NCBI GenBank assembly: GCA_003222135.1
Contig: QHUM01000055.1
Span: 1-64,000 of the forward strand
Direction of reading: 5' to 3'
DNA length: 64,000 bases
Origin: Gemmatimonadota bacterium
GTDB lineage: Bacteria > Gemmatimonadota > Gemmatimonadetes > Gemmatimonadales > GWC2-71-9
Shown: in pieces, positions 53,335-64,000 of the stretch
How the letters are laid out: each line of letters opens with the position of its first letter
How positions within the stretch are numbered: position 1 is the first letter of the stretch
Position numbers and translations under genes: made by a program
The notes under the pieces: model-generated
Told to the model about the DNA's origin: nothing
The model's input: only the letters and a program-made list of their open reading frames with translations
Databases searched by the model: none

Positions 53335-54400
53335 GAGCTTGGAGGAACTGCTGGAAGTGCCCTTGGGCGTCGTGCGGACCGGGCGAGGCCTCCGGATGGT
53401 ACTGTACCGCGAAAATCGGGTACTCCCGGTGCTTCACGCCTTCGACGGTACCGTCATTGAGGTTGAGATGGGTCACTTCAAGCGCCTTCGCGCCCGGAAC
53501 GCCTGCTGTGTCGCCGCGCACCGCAAAACCGTGGTTCTGCGACGTTATAAGTACTTGTCCTGTCGCAAGATCGCGCACCGGATGGTTGCCCCCCCGATGC
53601 CCGTACGGCAGTTTCACCGTCTCGCCACCCAGCGCGAGGCCGAGCAGTTGGTGACCGAGACAAATCCCGAAGATCGGCAGCGTGCCGTCGGCCAATTCGC
53701 GCAGCGTCGCGATCGCGTACGTTACCGCGGCCGGATCGCCGGGCCCGTTCGAGAGAAACAGACCGTCGGGCTCGAGCTCGCGCACTTCCGCGGCCGAGGT
53801 CGCCGCCGGCACGATCGTGACGCGGCAGCCATGCTGCACGAACAACCGCACGATGTTGCGCTTCATCCCGTAGTCGTACGCGACGATGTGGCGGCGGGCG
53901 TCGGCCGGCCCTTCACGGTATTGCTGCGCGACGGTCGCGTGCGTCGCGAGGTCGAGGCCGTCCATCGAGGGACTCGCGGCGAGCGCGGCGCGCACGTCGT
54001 CGCTCGGTTGCTCGCCCTGTGCGACCGCGCCGCGCATCGCGCCTTTGGAGCGAATGTGGCGCGTGAGCTGACGCGTGTCGACGTCCTCGACGATCGGCAC
54101 GCGGGCCTCCGCCAGCCAGTCGGCGAGCGCTCCCGTCGATCGCCAGTTGGACGGCTTGAGCGACAGCTCGCGCACCACCACGCCGGCCACGCGCGGCCGG
54201 TCGGACTCTACGTCCTCTGGATTGATGCCGTAGTTGCCGATCATGGGTGCCGTCATCACTACGATCTGCCCGAGATACGACGGGTCGGTGAAGACCTCTT
54301 GGTAGCCGGACAGGTTGGTGGTGAAGACGACTTCGGCGTACGTCTGTTCAAACGGGATGGGCGCGGTACCCGGGAACCAGGCTCCGTCCTCGAGCAGCAC
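53321..54400 (-). CDS. carA: Carbamoyl-phosphate synthase small subunit
   Basis: EVVFTTNLSGYQEVFTDPSYLGQIVVMTAPMIGNYG, LSNGPGDPAA, GICLGHQLLGLALGG, QYHPEASPGPHD; start may be a few codons upstream. Confidence 0.95.
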   Translation of the reverse strand: MLLEDGAWFPGTAPIPFEQTYAEVVFTTNLSGYQEVFTDPSYLGQIVVMTAPMIGNYGINPEDVESDRPRVAGVVVRELSLKPSNWRSTGALADWLAEARVPIVEDVDTRQLTRHIRSKGAMRGAVAQGEQPSDDVRAALAASPSMDGLDLATHATVAQQYREGPADARRHIVAYDYGMKRNIVRLFVQHGCRVTIVPAATSAAEVRELEPDGLFLSNGPGDPAAVTYAIATLRELADGTLPIFGICLGHQLLGLALGGETVKLPYGHRGGNHPVRDLATGQVLITSQNHGFAVRGDTAGVPGAKALEVTHLNLNDGTVEGVKHREYPIFAVQYHPEASPGPHDAQGHFQQFLQALDTQ

Positions 54401-54416
54401 GTAGGCCGGGGGACGC

Positions 54417-54809
54417 TCAGCGATCAGGAGGTCTCCGGCCGGACGACGGATTGGAGGGCGGTGGGGGGGGAGCCTGCGGCGCCGGCGTCTGCTGCGGCGT
54501 GGATTGCAGCGGCAGCGGCGTGGGGAGCACCGGAGCCGGCGGCGGCGCGGTCGTGTCGATCACCGAGCGCGGGGCGCTGGTCTGCGCGGATAGGATCGCG
54601 AGCACGAGCGAGAGGAACAGAAAGATCGCCGCCGACCACCACGTGAGCTTGGTGAGCAGGGTCGTCGCCTGCCTGCCGCCCATGAACTGCTCGGTGCCAG
54701 CACCCCCGCCGAGCGATGCAAGCCCACCCCCCTGCCCCGCCTGCAGCAGGATGGCCGTCGTCAGCACGAGCGAGTCGAGGATGAGAACGCCGACCAGGAA
54801 GCCGTACAT
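54417..54809 (-). CDS. secG: Preprotein translocase subunit SecG with Pro-rich C-terminal tail
   Basis: GVLILDSLVLTTAILLQAGQGGGLASLGGGAG...TTLLTKLTWWSAAIFLFLSLVLAIL. Confidence 0.9.
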   Translation of the reverse strand: MYGFLVGVLILDSLVLTTAILLQAGQGGGLASLGGGAGTEQFMGGRQATTLLTKLTWWSAAIFLFLSLVLAILSAQTSAPRSVIDTTAPPPAPVLPTPLPLQSTPQQTPAPQAPPPPPSNPSSGRRPPDR

Positions 54810-54828
54810 GCGCGCGGGCGGATAATAC

Positions 54829-55577
54829 CTAGGCCGCGCCGGTTTGCACAAGCTCGGCCCAGCTCGCGGGATCGAGCGACGCGCCGCCGACGAGCACGCC
54901 GTCGAGCTCCGGCTCGGCGAGCAGCTCGGCGACGTTCTTGAGATTCACGCTGCCGCCGTACACCACGCGGGCCTGCGCCATGCCGCGGGCGGCGAGCCAC
55001 GCGCGGATCTCGCGGTGCACTTGGGCGGCGTCTCGAGGCGTGGCATTCCTGCCTGTGCCGATCGCCCACACCGGCTCGTAGGCCGTCGTGATCTGGCCGA
55101 GCTTCCCTCCGTCCAGCCCGCCCAGCGCGCCCGCCAGCTGCCGCGTCACGACAGCGAGCGTGTTCCCCGCCTCCCGCTCGGCGAGCGTTTCGCCGACGCA
55201 CAGCATGGGAGCGAGGCCGGCCGCCAGGGCCGCGGCGACCTTCTTCCGAGTGTCTTCGTCGGTCTCGCCGAAGACGTGGCGGCGCTCCGAGTGGCCGATG
55301 AGAGTCGCCGTGGCGCCCGCCTGGGCGACGAGCGGGCCGGACACGGCCCCGGTGAAGGCCCCTTTGGGCTCCCAGTGGATGTCCTGGGCGCCGACCACCA
55401 GGTCGGCGCGCTCGCGCGCGGCGTGCGCCGCCGCCTCGAGCGACACGGCGGGCGGAAAGAACCATACCTCGCACTGCTCGCGCGGGTGGTAGCGCGCCCG
55501 GAACGTCTTGAAGTACGCACGTGCCTCGTCCGGGCCGAGGTTCATCTTCCAATTGGCGGCGAACCAGAGGGGTCGGC

Positions 55578-55581
<4 letters not shown>
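54829..55581 (-). CDS. tpiA: Triosephosphate isomerase
   Basis: FAANWKMNLG, IGHSERRHVFGETD, AYEPVWAIGTGRNAT, VYGGSVNLKN. Confidence 0.96.
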
Positions 55582-57769
<2,188 letters not shown>

Positions 57770-58552
57770 TTAGGTGAAATCCGGAAGAGTCGCTCGCCCG
57801 AACGTCACGCCCAGCACGGTGCCGGCGCCGGCCTGCTCCAAGGCCCGTGCGGCCTCGGCGAGCGTGGCCCCGGTGGTGAAGACGTCGTCGACGAGCACGA
57901 GCGGCCGCTCGGGTAGACCAACCCCGAGGCCATGCCTCGGGGCTCCAGGAACCCCGGGCCGTGAGCCCGGGGTCGGTCCACCCGAGGCCGTGCGTCGTGC
58001 CGCAAACGCCCCCGCCACATTCGCCAGTCGCGCTTGCGGTGTCAACGCCGTCTGGGTCGCCGTCTCCCGCACCCGCGTGAGCAGGTCTACCACGGGTCGG
58101 CGCCAGCGCTGCGCCAGCGCGCGCGCCAGCCGCTCGCTCTGGTTATAGCCGCGTTCCCGCAAGCGTTGCCGGCCGAGCGGCACCGGCACGAGCCAGGCCG
58201 AATCGCGCCCCGGCAACACGATCCCCGCGACGGCGTCGGCCAAGTGGTCGGCGATGCGCCCCAGCGCCCCGTACTTGAGGGCGTGCACCGCGTCGCGCGC
58301 TCCGGCCTCGAGCCACACCGCCGACCGCACGACGCGCAACGCGCCGGGCCAGTCGGCGCACAACCGGCAGGGGCCGAAGTGCGGCTCGGGCTGGCCGCAG
58401 CGCTCGCACCAGGGGGGCCGAACGGCCCGCCAGCGATGGCGGCACACGTCGCACACGACCCGATCGGAGCGGGCGTACGACAGCAGGGCGTGGCAGAGGG
58501 CGCACTCCGTCGGGAGGAGCAGCTGCTCGATCGCCTCACGCACGGAGCGCAT
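57770..58552 (-). CDS. comF: ComF family phosphoribosyltransferase-like protein carrying an in-frame palindromic insertion
   Basis: N-terminal Cys zinc motifs, RGYNQSERLARAL, LVLVDDVFTTGATLAEAARAL; about 26-aa insert TASGGPTPGSRPGVPGAPRHGLGVGLPER. Confidence 0.92.
   Translation of the reverse strand: MRSVREAIEQLLLPTECALCHALLSYARSDRVVCDVCRHRWRAVRPPWCERCGQPEPHFGPCRLCADWPGALRVVRSAVWLEAGARDAVHALKYGALGRIADHLADAVAGIVLPGRDSAWLVPVPLGRQRLRERGYNQSERLARALAQRWRRPVVDLLTRVRETATQTALTPQARLANVAGAFAARRTASGGPTPGSRPGVPGAPRHGLGVGLPERPLVLVDDVFTTGATLAEAARALEQAGAGTVLGVTFGRATLPDFT
57908..57986. repeat. Palindromic element inserted in comF
   Basis: Outer arms CTCGGGTAGACC (57908-57919)/GGTCCACCCGAG (57975-57986), 11/12 complementary; inner hairpins CCCCGAGGC cat GCCTCGGGG and ACCCCGGGC cgtga GCCCGGGGT. 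Confidence 0.87.
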
Positions 58553-59366
58553 GGTTCACCGCGGCCCGCATGACCTCCACCGGAGCGGGGTGACCGGGAA
58601 AGAAGCGACCGAACGCGGCGACGCCCTGCTGGACCAGCATCTCGCGCCCGTCGTGGGCGGGGATACCCGCGGCGCGCAGGGCGCGCACCCACCGGGTCCC
58701 GCCGCGCCGGTACACGAGGTCGAGCGCCGCCGCGAGTCGCTCGGCCCGCGCGGGATCGAGCGGCAACGGATCGGTCTCCTTGAGGCCCAGCGGCGTGGCG
58801 TTGATAGCGACCTCGGGCTCGAGCGCGCCGCGCGCCGGCTGCACCGGCGCCCCACGGCTCTTGGCCCAGTCGGCGAAGCGCTGAGCGCGCGCCGCGTCGC
58901 GTGACAGCACGTGCACCTCCGCCCGCAGCTCGGCCGCGGCAATGGCCACCGCACGCGCGGCGCCCCCGGTGCCGACGAGCAGCCAGCAGCGGGCGCCGTC
59001 GACCCCGAGCTGCTTGAGACACGCGAGCACGCCCGGGACGTCGGTGTTGTCGCCGACCAGCTCGCCGTGCTCGGTCCAGAACGTATTGCACGCGCCCACG
59101 CGGGCGCACAGATCCGTTTTGCGCGCCATGCATCGTTCCGCCGCTTCCTTGTGGGGGACCGTGACGTTCCCCGACCCGCCGACGGCCGCCAGGGCGGCGA
59201 GCACGGGCGGGAGCGCTTCCGCGGGCGTCGGCAGCGCCACGTACACGGCGTCGAGGCCGAGGGCGCGGAGCGCGGCGTTGTGCATGACGGGGGACAGCGA
59301 ATGGGTGACGGGATCGCCGATCACCGCGAGCAGCCGCGTGCTAGCGCTGATTTCCACCGCTCGCAA
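58536..59366 (-). CDS. aroE: Shikimate dehydrogenase
   Basis: VIGDPVTHSLSPVMHNAALRAL, GNVTVPHKEAA, LVGTGGAARAVAIAAAEL, INATPLGLKETDPLP. Confidence 0.94.
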   Translation of the reverse strand: MRAVEISASTRLLAVIGDPVTHSLSPVMHNAALRALGLDAVYVALPTPAEALPPVLAALAAVGGSGNVTVPHKEAAERCMARKTDLCARVGACNTFWTEHGELVGDNTDVPGVLACLKQLGVDGARCWLLVGTGGAARAVAIAAAELRAEVHVLSRDAARAQRFADWAKSRGAPVQPARGALEPEVAINATPLGLKETDPLPLDPARAERLAAALDLVYRRGGTRWVRALRAAGIPAHDGREMLVQQGVAAFGRFFPGHPAPVEVMRAAVNHALRA

Positions 59367-59838
59367 ACTCTTTCACGATCCGCTCCACCGCCGTGTCGAT
59401 GAGGGCCTCGAGCTCGACGCAGGTGTCGCGGTAGACCTCGAGGTCGCCTCCGAACGGGTCGCTCACCTCCGCGGCGTCGCCCTCGCGCCCGGCGTATTCG
59501 CCCAGCACAAAGACGTGGCTCTCCCCGCCCAGCTCGTCGACTCGCGCCCGGTGATGACGCGCCATGGTGAGGATGAGATCCACCTCCTCGACCAGCTCCC
59601 GCGTGAGCAGGCGGGCGCGGTGCGCCGAGAGGTCGAGCCCGCGCTCCAGCCCCACGAGATACGCGCCCTCGGACACGGGCGCGCCGTCCCACGCCCCGGT
59701 CCCGGCCGACGCCACGTCGAGGCCGTCGATGCCGCGCTGCGCCAGGGCGCGCTGCAGCAGCGCCGCGGCCAGTGGGCTGCGGCAGATGTTGCCGGTGCAG
59801 ACGAGGAGGATCCGCTTCGTTTTCGTGTGCTCCATCAC
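59341..59838 (-). CDS. Low molecular weight protein-tyrosine/arginine phosphatase family
   Basis: ILLVCTGNICRSPLAAALLQ P-loop; SDPFGGDLEVYRDTC. Confidence 0.92.
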   Translation of the reverse strand: MMEHTKTKRILLVCTGNICRSPLAAALLQRALAQRGIDGLDVASAGTGAWDGAPVSEGAYLVGLERGLDLSAHRARLLTRELVEEVDLILTMARHHRARVDELGGESHVFVLGEYAGREGDAAEVSDPFGGDLEVYRDTCVELEALIDTAVERIVKEFASGGNQR

Positions 59839-60488
59839 GGTGCCAGTCGCCCCACGGCGCGCCGCAGCTCGGCGAGCGTCAGGGCGCCTTCGCGCACCAG
59901 CCGGGGCGCGGGTTGCGTGCAGTCAACCACGGTCGAGGGGGGGGAGTTCCCCAACACGCCCCCGTCCAGCACCAGCAGCGTACCGGCCGCGACGGCGGCC
60001 GCGAAATCGCGCGTGATCGCGGCGGCCCCGGGCGCCGGCGGCTGCCCCGGCAGATTCGCCGACGTGGACGTTACCGGCTCCCCCAGGGCCTGCACCAGCC
60101 GCGCCATCCCGCGGTGCGACGTCCAGCGCACGGCGATCCCCCCCTCCGGGCCGCGCAGCAGGTCGGGCAGTCGGCCGCTGCCGCCGGGGAGCACGAGCGA
60201 CAGCGGGCCGGGCCAGAACGCGCGGGCCAGCGCGCTGGCCGCGGCGTTGAACGCGAGGCCCTGCGCTTCGGCCATGTCGCGGTGGCTCACCAACAAGAGG
60301 AACGGCTTGTCCGGCCGCCGCCCCTTGAGGCGTTGCAGCGCGGCGACGTCGGCGGCGAGCGGCCGGGAGCCCACGCCGTACACCGTTTCGGTCGGGTAGG
60401 CGATCAACCCGCCCGAGCGCAGGTGGGCAACCGCGGGCTCGAGGGCCGCCTCGACCTGTTCGGCCGTGCCGAACGGAATCGGGTTCAC
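59835..60488 (-). CDS. L-threonylcarbamoyladenylate synthase (Sua5/YciO/YrdC)
   Basis: GGLIAYPTETVYGVGSRPLA, KGRRPDKPFLLLVSH, SANLPGQPP. Confidence 0.93.
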   Translation of the reverse strand: MNPIPFGTAEQVEAALEPAVAHLRSGGLIAYPTETVYGVGSRPLAADVAALQRLKGRRPDKPFLLLVSHRDMAEAQGLAFNAAASALARAFWPGPLSLVLPGGSGRLPDLLRGPEGGIAVRWTSHRGMARLVQALGEPVTSTSANLPGQPPAPGAAAITRDFAAAVAAGTLLVLDGGVLGNSPPSTVVDCTQPAPRLVREGALTLAELRRAVGRLAP

Positions 60489-61189
60489 CGCCGCTCACGC
60501 GCCAACGCCTCGGCGATGCGGAAGTCGTCCGCCGTCGTGACCTTGAGATTGTGCGGGGTATCGGGAATAACATGGACCGCGAACCCGGCGCGCTCGCACA
60601 GCTCTGCATCGTCGGTCGGGGCGGGGTCTTCCTTCCGCAGCCGGGCGTACGCCTCGTCGATCATGCCGCGCGGGAACCCCTGCGGCGTCTGCGCGCGCCA
60701 CAGACGCTCCCTCGCGACGGTTCTGGTGATACGATCGTCCGCGACTTCCTTGATTGTGTCGTGCAGCGGCACCGCCGCTACGGCGCCCACGCCGGTGCGT
60801 GCGCGCGTGATCACGCTGTCGATCGTCTCGCGACTGACGAACGGCCGGGCGCCGTCGTGCACCAGCACGACGCTGGCGCCCGGCGGCAGGGCACGCAACC
60901 CCGCCCGCACCGATTGGGCCCGGGCGGCGCCGCCCGGCACGAGGCACAGGCGGTCGCCCAGGAGCTTGCCCAGCCACTCCGGCGGGCGCTCGGCGAAGCC
61001 GGCGGGTACCGCAACGACCACCTGGCTCACCGCGGGGTGTGACGTGAAGGGTCGCAGCGTCCGCAGCAGCATCGGGACGCCATGGATCGGACGGAACTGC
61101 TTCGGCTCGCCCGGGCCGGCGCGGACTCCGGCGCCTGCGGCGACGATCACCACGCCGACGTCAGGCGGCGAGGCGACGGGCGAGGTCAC
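60485..61189 (-). CDS. ispD: 2-C-methyl-D-erythritol 4-phosphate cytidylyltransferase
   Basis: VVIVAAGAGVRAGPGEPKQF, VLVHDGARPFVS, TPQGFPRGMIDEAY, TDDAELCERAGFAVHVI. Confidence 0.94.
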   Translation of the reverse strand: MTSPVASPPDVGVVIVAAGAGVRAGPGEPKQFRPIHGVPMLLRTLRPFTSHPAVSQVVVAVPAGFAERPPEWLGKLLGDRLCLVPGGAARAQSVRAGLRALPPGASVVLVHDGARPFVSRETIDSVITRARTGVGAVAAVPLHDTIKEVADDRITRTVARERLWRAQTPQGFPRGMIDEAYARLRKEDPAPTDDAELCERAGFAVHVIPDTPHNLKVTTADDFRIAEALARERR

Positions 61190-62519
61190 CGATCCCATCC
61201 ACCGCGACCACGTCGAGGCCGGCGGCGCTCCCGCGCGAGCGGGCCGACAGGAAGACGCGCCCGAACCCCTGACGGGCCGCTTCCGCCAGCCGGCGCTCCA
61301 CCCCCGCCACCGGTCGGACCTCCCCACCCAACCCCACCTCGCCCAGGAAGAGCGCGTCGGCCGGCAGCGGCCGGTCGCGCACGCTCGACAGCAGCGCGGC
61401 GGTCACGGCCAAGTCGCTCGACGGCTCGAGCAGCCGCACGCCGCCGGTCACGTTGACGAACACGTCCAGCGCGGCGAACGGCACGCCGCCGCGGCGCTCG
61501 AGCACCGCGAGCAGGACGGCGAGCCGGCGGTGGTCGAGTCCCGTAGCGACGCGCTGCGGGGTGCCGAACCCGCTCTTCGAGGCGAGCGCCTGGATTTCGA
61601 CCAGCATGGGTCGCGTCCCTTCCATCAGCGCGGTCACGGCGGAGCCGGAGACGCCGGTCGCCCGACCCGCGAGGAAGGCCGCGGCCGGGTCCGCCACCGG
61701 CTCGAGTCCCGCGCCCGTCATCTCGAACACACCGATCTCGTCCACGGAGCCGAAGCGGTTCTTGACCGCCCGCAGGATGCGGTGATCGAGCGTGCTCTCG
61801 CCCTCGAAGTACAGCACGGTGTCGACGATGTGCTCGAGCGTTTTCGGTCCGGCGATTCCGCCGCCCTTGGTGACGTGGCCCACGAGGAACACGGCGGGCC
61901 CCGCCTCCTTGGCGAAGCGCATGAGCCGCGCGGCACAGTCGCGCACCTGGCCCACGTTCCCGGGCGCTCCTTCCAGCTCCTCGGTGTAGGTCGTCTGGAT
62001 CGAGTCGACGAAGACGACCCGGCTGCCGAGCGCCTGCGCGTGATGCAGCACCGCCTCGAGCCGCGTCTCGCCCAGCACGTGCACGCGGCCGGCGTCGACC
62101 GTGAGCCGGTCGGCGCGGAGTCGCACCTGGTCGGGGGACTCTTCGCCCGAGACGTACAGCGTGGCGATCCCGGCCTGCTCGAGCCGCGCCGCGCACTGCA
62201 ACAGCAGGGTGGACTTGCCGATCCCCGGCTCGCCCCCGACCAGGACCACCGACCCCGGGACGATCCCGCCACCCAGCACGAAGTCAAACTCGGGAAGGCC
62301 GGTCCTCCACCGCTCCATCCTGCTCTCGGCCACGTCGGAAAGTCGGACCGGTGGAACGTTCGAAGGGAGAGCGTTCCCTCGGTCCGCCTTTCCGGCGTTC
62401 CGCCCGACCGGCTCCTCCGCCAGCGTATTCCACGCCCCGCACGCGTCGCAGCGTCCTCCCCACTTCGGCTGTTCCGCGCCGCAGTCGGTACAGCGGAACA
62501 CCGAGCGGGCGCTAGCCAT
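61161..62519 (-). CDS. radA: DNA repair protein RadA, with palindromic insertion in N-terminal linker
   Basis: CTDCGAEQPKWGGRCDACGAWNTL, GGEPGIGKSTLLLQ, VKNRFGSVDEIGVFEM. Confidence 0.96.
   Translation of the reverse strand: MASARSVFRCTDCGAEQPKWGGRCDACGAWNTLAEEPVGRNAGKADRGNALPSNVPPVRLSDVAESRMERWRTGLPEFDFVLGGGIVPGSVVLVGGEPGIGKSTLLLQCAARLEQAGIATLYVSGEESPDQVRLRADRLTVDAGRVHVLGETRLEAVLHHAQALGSRVVFVDSIQTTYTEELEGAPGNVGQVRDCAARLMRFAKEAGPAVFLVGHVTKGGGIAGPKTLEHIVDTVLYFEGESTLDHRILRAVKNRFGSVDEIGVFEMTGAGLEPVADPAAAFLAGRATGVSGSAVTALMEGTRPMLVEIQALASKSGFGTPQRVATGLDHRRLAVLLAVLERRGGVPFAALDVFVNVTGGVRLLEPSSDLAVTAALLSSVRDRPLPADALFLGEVGLGGEVRPVAGVERRLAEAARQGFGRVFLSARSRGSAAGLDVVAVDGIGDLARRLAA
62337..62393. repeat. 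57-nt interrupted palindrome within radA linker
   Basis: GGAAAG t CGGACC ggt GGAACG -13 nt- CGTTCC ctc GGTCCG c CTTTCC; symmetric gaps; length exactly 19 codons. Confidence 0.8.
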
Positions 62520-63924
62520 GACCGATCTCCGGGGGCGCCTCGCGCGCGGTGTAGTTGTCGAAGCGGGTGTATTCCTTTTTGAAGAACAGCCGCACGGTGC
62601 CGGTGGGCCCGTTGCGCTGCTTGCCCACGATCAGGTCGGCCACCCCCTCGATGCTTTCGTTGGTCTTGGGGTCGACCGGGCCGTCGTAGAACTCCTGCCG
62701 ATAGATGAAGCAGACGACGTCGGCATCCTGCTCGATGGCGCCCGATTCGCGCAGGTCGGACAGCTGGGGCCGTCGATGATCACCGCCGCGCTGCTCCGGG
62801 GCGCGCGACAGCTGCGACAGGGCGAGCACCGGGACATCCAGCTCCTTGGCGAGCGCCTTGAGCGAGCGGGAAATGAACGAGATCTCCTGCTGGCGGCTCT
62901 CGGAATCGGTGGGCCCCTGCATCATCTGGAGATAGTCGACGATCACCATGCCGATGTCGTGCTCGGCCTTGAGCCGGCGCGCCTTGGAGCGCATGGCGAG
63001 CGGCGTCAGCATGGCGGAGTCGTCGATCCAGATCGGGGCGGTCCCCAAGAGGCCCGCCGCGCGGGCGAGCTTGGGGTAATCGTCGTCGCGCAGCTGGCCG
63101 CGGCGCAGCCGTTGCGCGTCGACCAGGCCCTCCGAGCACAGCAGCCGCTGGACGAGCTGCTCCTTCGACATCTCCAGCGAAAAGATGGCGACCGAGACGT
63201 TGTGCTCGATCGCGGCGTGCTGCACCACGTTGAGCGCCAGCGCCGTTTTCCCCATCGACGGCCGCGCGGCGAGGATGACGAGATCCCCGCGCTGAAACCC
63301 GGCGGTGAGGCGGTCCAGGTCGGTGAACCCGCTCGCCACACCGGTGAGCGCTCCCTGCGTCGTGTGGAGCTGCTCGATCCGCTCCATCGTCGGCCAGATC
63401 AGCTCTTTCAGCCGGATGAACTCCTCGGCGCGCTTGAGCTGGGCCACCTGGAAAACGCGGTGCTCCGCGTTGTCGAGCAGGTCCGCCGAGGTCGTGCGGC
63501 CTTCGTATGCGTCCTGGATGATCGCGGTCGCCGCCTCGATCAGCCGGCGCAGCACCGCCTTGTCGCGGACAATCCGCGCGTGGTAGTCGATGTTCGCCGC
63601 GGTTGGCACGACGTCGATCAGGGCGCCGATGTACTCCATTCCTCCCGCGCGATCCAGGTCCCCGCGGCGCACCAGCTCGTCGCGCAGCGTGACCGGGTCG
63701 ATCACGTCGCCGCGCTCGGTCAGGGCGATCATGGAGCGAAACAACAGCCGGTGGCCCTCGCGATAAAACATCGTATCGTCGAGCACTTCGGCGGCCTTGA
63801 GGGCCGCATCCTGGTCGAGCAGCATGGCGCCGAGCACCGCCTGCTCTGCTTCGTTGCTCCACGGCGCTTGGCGGCCGGCGAACTCGCGCTCAGGCGATGA
63901 GACGGCGGGCGATGCGGACGTCAT
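62512..63924 (-). CDS. dnaB: Replicative DNA helicase
   Basis: PWSNEAEQAVLGAMLLDQDA, GDLVILAARPSMGKTALALNV, FSLEMSKEQLVQRLL, VIVDYLQMMQG, SQLSRAPEQR. Confidence 0.97.
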   Translation of the reverse strand: MTSASPAVSSPEREFAGRQAPWSNEAEQAVLGAMLLDQDAALKAAEVLDDTMFYREGHRLLFRSMIALTERGDVIDPVTLRDELVRRGDLDRAGGMEYIGALIDVVPTAANIDYHARIVRDKAVLRRLIEAATAIIQDAYEGRTTSADLLDNAEHRVFQVAQLKRAEEFIRLKELIWPTMERIEQLHTTQGALTGVASGFTDLDRLTAGFQRGDLVILAARPSMGKTALALNVVQHAAIEHNVSVAIFSLEMSKEQLVQRLLCSEGLVDAQRLRRGQLRDDDYPKLARAAGLLGTAPIWIDDSAMLTPLAMRSKARRLKAEHDIGMVIVDYLQMMQGPTDSESRQQEISFISRSLKALAKELDVPVLALSQLSRAPEQRGGDHRRPQLSDLRESGAIEQDADVVCFIYRQEFYDGPVDPKTNESIEGVADLIVGKQRNGPTGTVRLFFKKEYTRFDNYTAREAPPEIGHG

Positions 63925-64000
63925 CCCAGGTCGGTTTCTTCCAATTGGGGTTCCGGAGCAGGGCGGCCGGATGGTACGTAACGATAACCGGAACGCCCCG
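63890..64000 (-). CDS. Uracil-DNA glycosylase family 4, C-terminal fragment (runs off window)
   Basis: Minus-strand translation from window edge: GVPVIVTYHPAALLRNPNWKKPTWDDVRIARRLIA*. Confidence 0.75.
   Translation of the reverse strand, partial: RGVPVIVTYHPAALLRNPNWKKPTWDDVRIARRLIA

Noticed and set aside
57921-57979. comF hairpins as a transcription terminator
   Set aside because: They lie mid-gene, have no T tract on either strand, and the reading frame continues through them.

Overview
High-GC bacterial chromosomal window of core metabolism. Lineage is a guess: Gemmatimonadota-like, from gene content only. Almost every base is coding. (1) 24-7189 (+): sugar-acid locus (GntP permease, YjhG/YagF-type dehydratase, frameshifted AraC regulator) and a two-subunit Mo hydroxylase. 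(2) 39625->7212 (-): an almost gapless run of about 35 co-directional genes: nuoA-N, pgm, UPF0182-like, arcC, sucC, sucD, EIIA-CBS fusion, ndk, yceD-rpmF-plsX-fabH-fabD-fabG-acpP-fabF, mqnE-mqnA-mqnC, purE, ispF, dedA. mqnA looks broken by an internal, frame-shifting deletion. (3) 39735-48229: dcd, hybrid histidine kinase, NDH-2, YbjQ-like, sdhCAB. (4) 64000->48224 (-): udg (partial), dnaB, radA, ispD, sua5, LMW phosphatase, aroE, comF, gap, pgk, tpiA, secG, carA, HU, M61 peptidase, moaD, moaE, moaA, mdh. The most interesting non-genic signal is a set of compact palindromic (REP/cloverleaf-like) elements at yjhG, between moaD and moaE, and apparently inserted in-frame inside comF and radA. Two of them share a hairpin with a compensatory base-pair change. 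Several sigma70-like promoters have -10 boxes of form TAnnTT, and three lie only 8-11 nt from a start codon, suggesting leaderless mRNAs. No rRNA, tRNA, CRISPR array or transposase gene was recognised. All family calls are by eye from the translated ORFs; no database search was run.
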